Positions 41,643 to 53,238 of a DNA stretch of 64,000 nucleotides are shown one piece after another; position 1 is the first letter of the stretch, and each line of letters starts with the position of its first letter. Below the pieces are notes generated by a model that saw only the letters and a list, made by a program, of their open reading frames with translations, was not told the origin of the DNA and searched no databases. Origin of the DNA: Hydractinia symbiolongicarpus (lineage: Eukaryota; Cnidaria; Hydrozoa; Anthoathecata; Hydractiniidae); assembly GCF_029227915.1 (NCBI RefSeq), contig NC_079878.1:17238001-17302000 (forward strand). The letters are read 5' to 3'. Both the position numbers and the translations under genes were made by a program.

Positions 41643-41692
41643 TCTATATAATAATACGCCAGTTCCGTGTGTCTGTAACAGGCAAAGTGGAT
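41643..41692 (+). mobile_element. Helitron 5' end, truncated copy
   Basis: TCTATATAATAATACGCC followed by AGTTCCGTGTGTCTGTAACA continues the head-to-tail tandem but similarity is lost after about 50 bp. Confidence 0.6.
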
Positions 41693-43789
41693 GTGTTGTT
41701 TTTTCTAAAGAAGCAGCCGCGGTAACATGTTTCTTTTGCTAAACTTTTATTTTTATTCTGTCTTTTGTGTGATTTTTCAAACTGATTTAAAATTTTTCTT
41801 TTAAAAAAGTCACGGTTAATTTATTTATTGTTCTTATAAAAACCCTTACGTAATGACTTAATTACACAAAAATCATGGGTAATTATTTTTTGTTATTCCC
41901 TTTAGACTAAATACTAGTAATAATATAATTCACTAGCACTACTTTTGTTAACACTCGAGGTCAAAATTCGAAACAGTAATGTCTAAAAACAAACATTATA
42001 TTTAGAATTCGAAAGTCCCTATAGAATAAAACTTTGTAAACAAAACATTACGATGTTCGACACGTACAGAATAATGTGTATATTTGAATGCGCAGCTAGT
42101 AATTATTTTTAACTAGCTAGCTAGCCAAGAATAACATGGGCTTCAACGAGTTTTATATTGACTCGGTAATCACAATGCTGAAGGAACGAATCTAAATATG
42201 AGAGGAGATGTATTTTTTATGATTCCGTCGCCCTGTATTTAGTATTTTTGATAAAACTGGATATCAGATCATCGTTTTTTTTATGGACAATGTAGCTAGT
42301 TAACTAGCCATGTCGAAGAAGCATCCAGACGAAATGTTGCTGAATCTGGTTATTTTAACTGTTAAACTTGACATTGTTTTGTTTCTATCCTATGAAAATG
42401 TTTTTATTGATAAATGTATTATAGGAGTTAGATGTATAATCATTTCCAATGCTTCTTAAATATTTTTTTTCGTGCTTATTAACATTTTAAGCTACCATTT
42501 TTCTTGACGACGGGCAATACCGCAAAATATCGGCCCGTTGTCAAGAGCCCTAAGCGAATCAGAATGCCTAAAACCCGTATTGCCCGCTTGAAAAATCCAG
42601 ACGGTTAACAATAGTATGAAAATGTGTTGTATACAAATTGATCTAAGAAAAATAAACAAACGCGTATTCTTAGGTTTATCAGTATGGAGTATTTTGTTCT
42701 TTTGGCACGAGGAAGAGAAATTGTTAATATATTTATATAAGGATAGATATTATTCTAGTTATTAATAGTATGAAAATTTGTTGTATTTACAATGTGATAG
42801 GACTTTTAACAAAAAGAAACATACAAAAGGAAAAAACGATTTCGAAGCGCCAATAAACTGTAAATCTTAATGGATAGTTTTTCTTAAAAAAGAAGTAATC
42901 ATTTTCTTATTTATTCTTCACACTTCAAAACGTGAATCAAAAGTCAGTTTTTCACATAATTTTAATTTCTGGACGTCAATAAAAATATATCAGCGTCTCA
43001 TAAACTGGTCCTAATTGTCACGCCATTAATATCACATATGTAACCATATCACCCATTTGTACCCACACGGCCATTTACCACGAGTCGGCACGGGCGTATT
43101 AAACATTCTGCAACATGGCATGAACTGTGCCAACCATGGGGATAATCAACGCATGATTCCCACCGTGGCGTATGGTAGGTCACATTTCTTTACCAAATAA
43201 TGGCACTAGCAGATGATGAATCATCACTTTCCTTCCATAGCAACTCTCGCTAATCAGCGCGCGTTTTATCTCGATAACCCAACCACGCAGTCACTTGAGC
43301 ACTCGGCCATAATTCGTAGTACCCAATTCTATTGAGCAACGAAACCCATGTCAATCAAAGTTACCAATGTGGTCAATTTCGTTCGCTACCAAGCATCGAC
43401 TAAAGAAAAAATGCTAATGTACTTAAGCGTATTTTGCGTGCACTAATTTTTGCTAAAGTTGCAAAAATTGATAGACGTCAATGTCTCTTCAAAACTTTAT
43501 TTGTAAAAATAAAGAGTATACCTAAGTAGCAAAAGATGTTTAATTGAATAATTATTCCTGCTCATCAAAAACGGTCAACAAGACGTTAATATTTGAACAA
43601 GTTTACATCTCAATAGCCACAGACAAATATCAAACATAGCATAAACAATTAAAAATTAAAACTTTTAGGCAAACATGGAAGTTTTTTTACGGTTAATTTG
43701 GGGTAGTTAAGCCCTGTGGCACAAGCACCGTAATTTTCTCAAACATAAAATCAACTGAAATTTGTAAATAATCATCTGTTCTCAGGTTA
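41693..43789. other. AT-rich region without genes; hairpin and dispersed repeats
   Basis: No convincing coding frame. At 42504-42545 TTGACGACGGGC pairs with GCCCGTTGTCAA around ACCGCAAAATATCG. At 42655-42800 lies the repeat shared with 35255, including two direct copies of an AATAGTATGAAAATNTGTTGTAT word about 150 bp apart. Confidence 0.5.
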
Positions 43790-43945
43790 TACCATGGGAA
43801 GAAATCATTGCGCAAGTACGGTGGCCCACAACTGCCACGGCTAAAGAAAAAATAACATGAAAAGAAAAAGCCACGGCAAATGTTACAGTAAATATCACGG
43901 CAAAAGAAAAGCCACGGCAAAAGTAAAAGAAATATATCGAATTTA
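43790..43945. repeat. CCACGGC-rich repeat, copy 1
   Basis: GTACGGTGGCCCACAACTGCC is followed by several AAAGAAAAAGCCACGGCAAA units. The same sequence type stands in the opposite orientation at about 59148-59372, ending GGCAATTGTGGGCCACCGTACGC. The shared end word argues for a dispersed element rather than chance simple repeat. Confidence 0.6.
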
Positions 43946-44560
43946 AATAAAATTGATTGAATTATATTCATTTAAATTATAATCAAATTAAATTAATAAA
44001 TAAGAAAAATATTTAATAAGAAAAAGAAAATCATGAAAAAGGGACGGCAAATGTCGCGTGCGGGAATGCGTAAAACGATGGTTGACGGCAAGATATTGTT
44101 TTGTGATTAATGTGGAGCACAAGTGCATGTTGCTGCAAAGTTGTGTGTATCCTGTTGTCAAAGTAAGCATTTATTATGACTAAAAGCTTGCTAGGTTACG
44201 TCTGTATACGTGTATATATAAACGATTATGTTTAAATTTTTAAATATACAAATCCACTAGGGGCAAGATGTTGCTGATCTTACAGTTAAAACACAAACTC
44301 TACAGTCATCAGGTATGTACTACATCCAACTAGTTTTTAATGTAGAAATTTCTAAGTGTGGAGATTTAATGTAATATCAAAAAAATGCAACTACCCAACT
44401 CACACTTGCTCACACAAGCTCTAGCTAGCTATACCATCAGTGTACTGGTCATATTTGTGTCTAAAACCCCAGAAATTAGATGTATTAGAGAAGTCTGTTA
44501 TTAAAAAATATGCAATTGTCTTTTTAGCTTTCAAATACTATGTCATTTATTTACAATTAA
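43946..44560. other. Spacer without recognised gene
   Basis: AT-rich DNA. GACGGCAAATGTCGCGTGCGGGAATGCG near 44042-44070 may be a distal part of the CCACGGC repeat. Nothing else supported. Confidence 0.35.
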
Positions 44561-45027
44561 TTGTATGTCTTAGCTATGTTAAATTCATCAAAAAATAATA
44601 AATCAGAGAATGTGTTGGCAGATGAACTGTATGCAAAGAAACTACAAGAAAAATATTTAAACGAATTTCCAAGTCTAGAGCCTCAAGATTTAGTCTTTTC
44701 ACTGCCTTCTTTGCTGTCAGAGTTGGAAACACATGTCGTAAAAGGAAAACAGTTGTTACACGAGGTTCTAGCTTTGAAAGATGCTATTCTCTTTAGAAGC
44801 GTGAAAGTAATAAAGGCAATGTAAATAATGCATTAGTTGTTCAATATGCTGGTGAAAATGGTATTGATGAATGAGCTTTCAGCTTTGGGGAGACGATGCG
44901 ATTTTTCATTCGCATGCAATACGATTTTGTTGCATTGTTGCAAGGTTAAAAAGTCGCTCTCGTCTCGCCACCTGTGCAACAATTTATATGCAACAAAGTT
45001 ATCACTTTCTTCACTCACAAACTCAAT

Positions 45028-45931
45028 ATGGCTGTGCAAAGAGCAGCTATCATAGCGTTGTTACTTGACGAGAAAGATGAGGAAGAAAAAAGAAGAAATA
45101 GAATATGGACTCGACCATGGATCGTAAAAAGACAACGATATGGTGCGTTTCATACTTTAATCACTAACTTAAAGCTAGATAATATAGCCTTCAAGAACTA
45201 TCTAGGTTGGATAGAACGCAATTTGAATTGTTGTTACAGAAGGTCTACAAACATATAAATAAACTGGATACAAATATGTGTGAGTGCATAAAACCGGAAG
45301 AAATGTGCTGTCTTACATTGCGTTATCTTGCTAGTGGAGAATCGTTTCGTTCATTAGAATTTCAATTCCGAATAGGCAAAAGAACCATATCAAATATTGT
45401 TCTTGACGTATGTATGGCAATAATTGAAGAACTGAGTATTGAATATTTGACAACACCAAACACTGAAGATGCCTGGTCGGATATTTCGAAAAAATTCTTA
45501 TTACGTTAGAATTTTTCGAACAGAATTGGTGCTATAGATGGGATCGCTTGTCAAGAATTTCGAAGAATTTCTGAAAGCGCTTTTGGAATACTTGAAAATC
45601 GCTGGCGTGTCTTTCGTCGTCCATTCTTAATAGAGCCAGATAAAGTTAGGAAGATAACAGTTGCTACCATAGCCTTTACAACTGGTTGAGGCATAACACA
45701 GATGCTGGAAAAGAGCATATTCCTAACGGACTCGCCGATCGTGAGGATGTTGAAAATGGTACAATGATAGAAAGTGCTTGGAGATCGGATGAAATTAAAG
45801 ATACGTGGATGCCTTTGGCTACAAGTCGTGGTAATCATGCAAGCAATCAGGCCAATGAGATAACAAAGAATTCACAGAATACTTTACGCAGGAAGGCTGT
45901 GTTCCCTGGCAATGGAAATGTGCAAAAGTAG
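45028..45931 (+). pseudogene. Harbinger transposase with internal deletion
   Basis: The N-terminal half is recognisable in two frames: RIWTRPWIVKRQRYGAFHTL, then LGWIERNLN/DRTQFELLLQKVYKHI, CCLTLRYLASGESFRSLEFQ and KRTISNIVLDVC. GAIDG near 45535 would hold the first catalytic D. The frame then jumps directly to EFRRISESAFGILENRWRVF, normally some 120-150 residues later, so the central DDE region is deleted. The tail 45686-45931 has IPNGLADREDVENGTM. It cannot be active but the ends could be moved in trans. Confidence 0.8.
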
Positions 45932-46067
45932 ATATATAAGTGAAACAAATAGTAATAACACATGTAAGTTATATGTACAACAAGAGATATACATTCTTTA
46001 TATGTTCGTTTTCGAGAGATTTTCAACTTGTGTATGATTCATTTGAATGGTTACTTCCGTGAAACGA

Positions 46068-47049
46068 TTAATATGGAAGCTGGCTGAACTGCAACATACT
46101 TGAGTAGTTTTGATGTTGAGGTGGTTGAATAGGTGGGATTGGGGTGATTTGAGAATACATAGGAAAAGTAAATCCAGTATTGTTTCTTCTCTGATGTTGA
46201 TAATCGGAGAAGATATCCATCATTCTGTTCTTCAACATATACCAATCGTTACTGTACCACTGCATCAGGCTATCAACTACAGTTCGGCCAAATAACTGCG
46301 CTCTATCACGAAGATCAGGCTCGCGTTGTGTTGATCGGTTTTCTGCTTCACGTGCAGTACAGGCAGCTGGGATAATGAAGTTGCAAGAGCCTTCCACACT
46401 TCCAGTTTTGCATTTTGTTCTGCACTGATTCTGTCTGATTTTGATTCCTTTTTTTGCTTTGATGAAGGAGTTCCAATAGAATCACCAATTGTGTTAAACG
46501 ACTCGTTCACGTTACATGTTGCTTCGATAAAGGTCATGTTATTGAAATACTCCTAATTGAAAACATGCACATCCCTTGTTCCAGATCCACTAGACTTTGA
46601 TGCTTCTTGCCTTATATACTCTCTTTTTTAGGTTGTTACCAAGTTGTTCCATTGTTGTTTGATTTCATCCTTGCTGTATCTGTCATCTAATTCTTCTACA
46701 CATTTATTAAAAACGGCATCTCGTAGAACACGATCCCTGTATTCTACAAGATTATGATTCCACAAAGGAGGATTTAACTGATAGTAATTAATTAATGTCT
46801 CAATATCAGCTGCTTCAAAATTGAGCTTTTTTTTCGGCGTAGAAATTTTCTCCTTCAAAAATATCATCTCTTCATAAAATCTCTATTTTTTCTTAGGTGG
46901 GTCATTTCCATTCTCCTTTTTGATCTCTCTGCACATGCACGTACTGCTGATCTTTTTTGTTTATTGTTGTGATCTGGATCGTAATTTTTCCACAGTAATG
47001 GATTTTCTCGATAAAAGTTTATAAGTTATCGTTTTTCTTGCTCGTTCAT
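46068..47049 (-). pseudogene. MADF/Myb-SANT-like Harbinger partner protein
   Basis: Leftward gene in several frames. Near 46920-47049: LINFYRENPLLWKNYDPDHN, a MADF-domain start, preceded by a TAA in frame. At 46628-46867 a second, similar MADF domain: ETLINYYQLNPPLWNHNLVE and YSKDEIKQQWNNL. The C-terminal part at 46068-46537 has DLRDRAQLFGRTVVDSLMQW and LKNRMMDIFSDYQ, then a Pro/Gln tail. In Harbinger elements this protein helps the transposase enter the nucleus and bind the ends (family knowledge). Two MADF domains in one gene is less common and may be a local duplication. Frameshifts make it non-functional. Confidence 0.75.
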
Positions 47050-48378
47050 TTTTCAACTTTTCTTCCACACAACAACAACAATTCTTGTACTATGAACTTT
47101 CCGTTAAGATTACTCAGCATTATCCAGAAAATAATGCGAGAAAATACCGTATTCTGTTTGGTAGATTATCATCATGCAGCAAAAAAAATGTTGCAAACCA
47201 TGGGAGACGAAGCAACAACCTGAAACTTTGCTGCATGTTGTCTGAAACATTCAAAAAAATGTAGCAAGAAATTAAATCGATTTGATTTCGTGCAACAATT
47301 TTTTGACGAATTTAGTCGACTTGCACGAAAAAAATCCCATCATTTTACCCGGCTCTATGATGCGATTTTTTCATTCGCATGCAATGCAACAAAATCGCAT
47401 TGCATGCGAATGAAAATATAGCATCGTCTCCCCAAAGCTTTAGCCGTGAGTCGTAACAAATGTTTTGGATTGAATGCGAGGAAGCATATTCAAAAATAGA
47501 GTTCCACGTGACTTGATGCTTGAGATTCAAAACGAGAGTTTTCGTACGTGTGGCTAAACTTGTGCTGTATCAATTGTTCAAGGAGGACCTCCACCCCTAC
47601 TGTTACATCCTAAAATGTTCGATTTATCGTTGGAAAGTAAAAACATTAATCTGAACGATTTGTCATTTGAAAAGCATTGTATTCCTGCCGAAGCAGAGCT
47701 ATTCAAAAGAATATTGTCAATCAGAAACTGATGTGATCATTGAGAATGGATACAGGGTTAGTAAAGAGAGAAAACATTGAGAGTATTATTTCCACTGTAA
47801 TCATTGGAATAACTACAAGGAGAATTACCTACCTCAATCAATTCTTAGAGGGCTTAAATACTTTAAGGATAAGTGAATATTTATGGTCAATCCGCGATCT
47901 ATTAAAAACTTTATTTACACTGGAAGAACGTAACAACTCAGTTGATTCAAACTATGTATTTTCTATACTAAAACCTCAACTCTCATCAAAGGCATGCTCC
48001 ACAAGAGTGGTGGAGGAACATGTTTTCGATAATTTTCAAGATTTCTTGAACATGTTAGAGGATGAACAAAATACAGGTCCCAGTGAGCAAATGACTTATG
48101 ATAGTGATGATACGGATGGTGAGAAAAAAGAATTGTTTGCAGATTTATCACCCGCTGGGATCCTAAAATGGATGATAGGGCAAAGTCACAAGCCCTTAGG
48201 TGGTAAACACTTAGAGGTCACTGTTCGTTTTAACCATGATTGCTACAAGGTTAATCCAACCCACACAGTGTGTTTCCCTGTAGTACATTCTTGGCCTAGG
48301 GAAATCACACTACCTGTAAAGCACATGGGAACATTTGCTGACTTTGAGAAAAATTTTAAACTTGCAGTTTATAAATAA

Positions 48379-48505
48379 ACTTTTGGGTTACACTAATTTT
48401 TACACAAATTAGATATATTTACATTACACATTCATTTGTTTGTTAAAATTACGTTTGGTAGTTTATATTTTGTTGCATTAACCTTTTTTGTATATATATA
48501 CATCT
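48379..48505. other. Short AT-rich spacer with BEL target site
   Basis: Ends in CATCT at 48501-48505, the target-site copy flanking the BEL element; the matching copy is at 57922-57926. Confidence 0.7.
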
Positions 48506-48950
48506 TGTAGGGGTCTCGACATTATCACATTTATGCTAATTATGCAAACATTTTTTATATGGTCCGTTGAGCCCCTAGGGGCGTTTTAGTAATTTTTAGT
48601 TTGTGTTTGAGTTACTTTTGTGTATAGCCAGTGTGCTAAAGGAAGTCTACGGAGAGATCGAGGTTAAGAATTTTCTCTTCGTGTTGTAAAAAAGGACAGA
48701 AAGAGTTGGAAAGATTCAAGAATTTTACTGCTGGCCAATTACGATAAAAATATTGCTAGTAAGATGTATTTGTTTTATTTGTTATATTGTCTGTTGCCGA
48801 TAGACTTAGGCGTTGGTTTATTTATTTTTGTTTACGTGTTCTTTTCCTTGTGTGTAACTGTTGTCCTCTGTGGATTTTTTGTATAGCAATTTTGTTTTAA
48901 GCGAAAAATATATCCAGTTCGCAATCCCGCCTTATTTACCGGCCGTAGTA
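48506..48950 (+). repeat. BEL left LTR
   Basis: TGTAGGGGTCTCGAC start, then a body aligning with the right LTR almost throughout (ATGGTCCGTTGAGCC, GGAGAGATCGAGGTTAAG, GCCGATAGACTTAGGCG). It lacks a few short insertions present in the right LTR, and its end reads CCGTAGTA instead of CCGTAACA. Confidence 0.9.
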
Positions 48951-48954
48951 GCAA

Positions 48955-49185
48955 TATTCATCGACCGTTTCTCGTCTGTTGATAACCGACCGTTCGTCAT
49001 CTGTGTATTGAGAACGTTGCCGTCTGTTGTTTATCGACCATTGTCGTCTATTTATCGACCGTTTGTCGTCTATTGTTTACCGACCATTTGTCGTCCGTTT
49101 ATTGAGAAACGTTGTGTCTGTTGTTTAACGACCGTTGTCGTCTGTTTATTGATCGTTGTCGTATGTTTAACTATCGACAGTGGAT
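48955..49185 (+). repeat. Tandem repeat in the BEL leader
   Basis: Eight or so units of 21-25 bp of the form GACCGTTTGTCGTCTGTTTATC, some separated by a TTGAGAACGTTG-type unit, between left LTR and gag. Lies where packaging or dimerisation signals are expected. Confidence 0.7.
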
Positions 49186-49215
49186 TTAGATATTGTTACC
49201 GAACTGCTGAGAAAA

Positions 49216-50690
49216 ATGTCAGTAAATGGACAAGCCTCACGGGAAGCAGTACCAGTAAATAATTCATGGACTGGAGATAGCGGAAAGAAAAACAGAAAAG
49301 AAAACGATATCTCCGGAGTACGCCTGCGTGATGTTGAATGTAAGGAGCAAGAAAATCTTCTAAAGAAGAGACACAAGAAACTTACCGAAAAGGCATTAAA
49401 TTATCAATCACAAATCCTCTGGGAACAGAAGAAAAGAGCTAAAAAGAGAATTAACAAACTGATAGCGTCCATAGATAGCATGTTACCGTTAATTTATAAC
49501 CGTATCACTGTCATCGAACAATTGAGACAGCTAGAAGAATCCTTCGCGTTGTTTGAAGCAGTTCATTCGTCTTATTGGGAGCTACTATCAGCCAAATTGC
49601 AACCAGATACTTTTGAACAGGAACAAGAACACTTTGAAAACTTAGAAGAAAGGGTCCTATTATTCAAACATAAAGTAAAAAATTGGATTAAACGGACCGA
49701 ACAATATCGATCGAACGCATAAAATACATCATTAATTTGTCATAGATAAAAAGGTCAAAATTGCTGAGTTGACCGCACAAGCATCATTCAGGCAGTATCG
49801 ACAGATTATGGAGCAAAAGGTTGAGACTTATGTGGGAAGAGGAAATGGCAAAAGCACAGGCGAGGATCCAAGTATACGAAAACGAAGATGCATTGTCAGC
49901 AACGGTACCAGGAGATCACCACAGCGAAAAATCATTAAGAAACGATCCGTTGCACCACGAATAGCCAGATCCATTTTATTCTCTATATTACGAGACTTCA
50001 AATTATCGTTCTAATTTACCAACACGACATTCTTACGAAAAGGCCATTCGACAAACCGAAAGTGCTAAATATTACGATTCATCCGTAAAGGATAGAGAGG
50101 ACAAAAAAAAATGGACAGGACATGACCAAAAAATGTCACTTTCAGGAAGACATCCGGACCATTCTCCAAGGAACCTTCAAACCATTATGTAGCACTAAAA
50201 TCTTCAATGGAAAAGAAGACTCGAGATCTGATGTTGGTTTGATGCTATGCAAACTACTAAAGCAACAGTCTGTTCCGGATGTCGACATCGAATGCTTTCA
50301 GGGAGATCCGTTAAATTATCACTACTTCTTCATAGCTTTGTCCAAAGTAGTAGAAAACAACGTTTCAGACAACAGAGAAAGGCTAACCCGTCTTATTAAG
50401 TACACGAAGAGCGAAGCAAAGGAACTCATCCAACATTGCATTCATCAGTCGACCTCCACAGGATACCAAAATGCAAAAATGCTTCTACGGCAGAGGTACG
50501 GAGATCCTTACAGAATGGTGTCTGCCTATCGGAGAGAAATCAAGAACTGGGCGCCCATAAAACCTGGGGACGTACCAGCATTATATATCAGCTTCAAGTT
50601 GCAATTTCGAAAACAGGTACGATCGAAGCTGAGGAATCGTCACAATACTTTCTGGTCGCTTTTCACCACTGTATGATATAACAATCCCAA
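49216..50690 (+). pseudogene. BEL gag, frameshifted
   Basis: ATG 49216 (MSVNGQASREAV) opens a 168-codon basic, helical frame to 49722. Gag-like sequence resumes in other frames at about 49770-50110 and again openly at 50122-50676: FNGKEDSRSDVGLM, then a DUF1759-type part CFQGDPLNYHYFFIAL, RLTRLIKYTKSEAKELIQHC, REIKNWAPIKPGD. The gene stops near 50690, where foreign DNA begins; the zinc-knuckle part is on the other side of that insert at 53240. Gag forms the particle shell (family knowledge). Confidence 0.75.
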
Positions 50691-53230
50691 GCACCTAGGT
50701 CCGACAGTGCATTCAATATAATCATCATCAGCATCTAGAAACTATTTCCATCAAAACGATTTTGATTTTCCACTAAACCTTCTAGATTGGTCGCATTCAG
50801 TGAGGGTGTGGAATCCTAGCAGTGCGTTTCCTTTATCTGCACCAAGAGCTTCAAAGCAGTTTCCAACAGAGATGTGACGAAATGTTTTACCTTCACTAGT
50901 AAGAAATACCAAGCACTGAGGTAGAGATTGAAAGTGATAAATCAACAACAGAAAAACGTCAGTGTCTGGAGAATATACAATACACTCTGTGAATGGGTCA
51001 GATCTTGATATGTGCCAACAGCGTATCAGCTTCTTCATGATCATGTTGCATCATCTCCACAGAGAGATGGTTAATATTCGTTTTATTGATAGTGCTATAG
51101 GTAACAGCATATCCCTGTTTTATTATTTCTAGAGCTGTAACAGTATACCTTAAGTGAATAAATTTTGGCAGGATTAAATTTGGCGAATTTGGACAAAATT
51201 CGCCAAATTAAATACCCGCCAAAATTTTGATAACTGACTATTCGCCATATTAAATACTCGCCTAATTGAACATAACTTACCGTTCCAAAATTAAATCCCC
51301 GTCAAATTGAAAAAAAATGTTAATTAAGAAAAGAATGTTTTCTTCACCCAAAAACGAACTTTTTTTTATAATCACAACAAGCGATGACGAAGAATAGAAA
51401 TTTTTAACTCTATATCAAATCTTGTGTTTATATATACGTTTATTTTTATTTTTTATAAAACATTTCGAGACATAAAAATTCATTTCTTTGTGCCATTCGC
51501 CAAAATTTATCCACTTAAGATAGTTGGGAAGATAGACTGTTAGGTCTTGCTTGGTATTAATATGAGAAAACAATGGTTTTAATGGAATATTTGCAATGTT
51601 AGTCATTTCTCCAATTTGGTAGCGAATCTAGTGTCCAGATGTACGTTTGCTCTGTGTATAAGCTTATAATGATTCCTGCATGCAGCGATCAAATATCAAA
51701 TACCTTTTAATTTACAATTTAACATGTTAGCCAGGTATAGTGGTGTCAATGTAGCTAAATGAATTTGATCGTGTGCAAAGAAGTATTTTACAAATGTGTT
51801 TAAGGAAAAAAGATGAAAATTCCAATGTCTCTGTCTTGATGAGCGTATGAAAAGAAGAAGGCATTCACACATGTTCATATAATTTCTCAGAAATTTATCT
51901 TGGTGAGTAAGGGAGTCACCAAAGCTCTGTAACTTTTCTCTGTAAGATTTTCGAATCTTCCATGTTCTGAAATACTTGATCACTGATATTTTTTATCTCT
52001 CAGTATTTTGAGAAGTGTGAGTAGGAAAACCTGATAAGTGAGTGTTGTTGTATTTCATTAACATCTACAGAAATATCGTCTTAATGTTTTTTGTACCAAC
52101 CAATGAAATATATACGTGTCATATGTGCTTCCACGCATATTTTCATATGCTTTCCTTTTAAATAAGTCCCATGGTAGTGCTACCATATAATCCTGCTTCT
52201 GTGAATAACTTATCCAGTCCGCCGCCATCAATGTATTTCCCTAAGACCTTCAACATTGCAATTCTCCTGGTCGAAACACAAAGTTACTTTTAATTTTAGT
52301 GTTGTTCCTCAGTTGCATGCATTGTAAGTCAAAAGTAATGATTCTCAGTGACTTTAACGGTAATACCCTGAACCATCTTTAGCGCAGAATACATAGTTGA
52401 CCAATCTTTTGGTAAGAATGGCAAACCTTGACAACTTGTGACAACACCACTTTTATTAAGTAAGGAGTTGTAGGCTGTCCACATTGGAAGAATACCATTT
52501 ATTATCACTCCTGAATATCTGACAATATGCTCTATTCCATTCTTGTACCTGTATAATTATAATTCGTCGCATGATACCATTCCATCAAAGCTAGGAAAGC
52601 TTTCATTTGGCAGAGCAGGGTTTTTATGCAACATCTCCCATGGTAAAATTTGCTTAGTAAACTTCATGCTTTGACGTTATCTTTAAATTTGCCTTTTGCA
52701 TAGTTAGATCTAATGTTTGAAACACAATATGCCCAGTGCCATGAAACTCTGATTTCCCATAAGGGGAGCAATTGAGAAGATCTACCAAGGTACCAAGTTT
52801 GAAGCTTTAATCACCTGTCATCGAGTTATTGCAGATTTAAGATACTGGTCTGCGAATTTCCGGTCTGTATTTTACATAACTGAAAACTATAACTTGAGAA
52901 CCGTACATTTTGAACATATAGTTCTTATACATTTTTTGTTCCGATTGAAATTATCTATTGATTAGAATCAAAATTTTTAAAAAAAGTTGATTTTTTTATT
53001 TTATTGGTTGTAAAACTGCTGACATCAACAATTTTCACTTCGGGGCGTGTCCAAAAATGCCATCATGGTTTTTTTTTGCATATTCGCCACCTAATGAATC
53101 CATTTTAATCGAAAGTTTGCTTCTAACAAGTCTGTGCACACGGGATGACAAGTTGACCACCACTAATTCTCTAGGCAATCGATAGAAAAAAATTGGGATA
53201 AAAGGAAAAGAAAACTTCAAAATTATGCAA
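50691..53230 (-). mobile_element. Insert in BEL carrying a degenerate PIN-like gene
   Basis: Leftward coding pieces. At 50751-51044: YSPDTDVFLLLIYHFQSLP, LGADKGNALLGFHTLTECD and FSGKSKSF, a pattern I associate with a conserved but unnamed invertebrate protein having a PIN/FEN-like acidic core. Nearer 52150-52300, minus-strand words such as LGKYIDGGGLDKLF and GLYGSTTMG fit an upstream part of the same protein. The whole is full of stops. Whether it is a transposon or a captured gene copy is unclear: no terminal repeats or target duplication were found. Confidence 0.45.
51159..51228. repeat. Foldback repeat, 70 bp
   Basis: AAATTTTGGC-GGATTAAATTTGGCGAATTT is mirrored by AAAATTCGCCAAATTAAATACCCGCCAAAATTT-type sequence around a GGAC centre. 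A decayed further copy of the CGCCAAATTAAATACCCGCC word follows to about 51310. It looks like a short foldback/MITE. Confidence 0.6.
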
Positions 53231-53238
53231 CAGGAGCT

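Larger units (their letters stand above)
44881..47439. mobile_element. PIF/Harbinger transposon, 2.56 kb
   Basis: Terminal inverted repeats of about 50 bp: AGCTTTGGGGAGACGATGC at 44881 and its complement ending at 47439, both continuing through TTTCATTCGCATGCAAT. The right end is itself palindromic, since GATGCGATTTTTTCATTCGC occurs again in the other direction at 47358-47377. It encodes a transposase (rightward) and a MADF/Myb-like protein (leftward), the two-gene set typical of PIF/Harbinger (family knowledge). A clean 3-bp target duplication could not be assigned. Confidence 0.8.
44561..48378 (+). pseudogene. HECT-domain (G2E3-like) gene, decayed and split by a transposon
   Basis: Left part 44561-44880: helical stretch with LADELYAKKLQEKYLNEF, then, in a shifted frame, NALVVQYAGENGIDE, the start of a HECT N-lobe, followed by TGA. 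Harbinger element 44881-47439 interrupts here. Right part: AVSIVQGGPPPLLLHP near 47570 (N-lobe), then an open frame 47740-48378 with YLNQFLEGLNTLRI and the C-lobe-like SPAGILKWMIGQSHKPLGG and NPTHTVCFPVV; the HT-CF region corresponds to the catalytic cysteine site of HECT E3 ligases. Several stops and frameshifts are independent of the insertion. G2E3-like genes are multiplied in many invertebrates (family knowledge). Confidence 0.65.

Noticed and set aside
43693-43971. 92-codon minus-strand frame rich in Phe/Ser/Cys
   Set aside because: Overlaps the CCACGGC simple-type repeat; composition follows the repeat.
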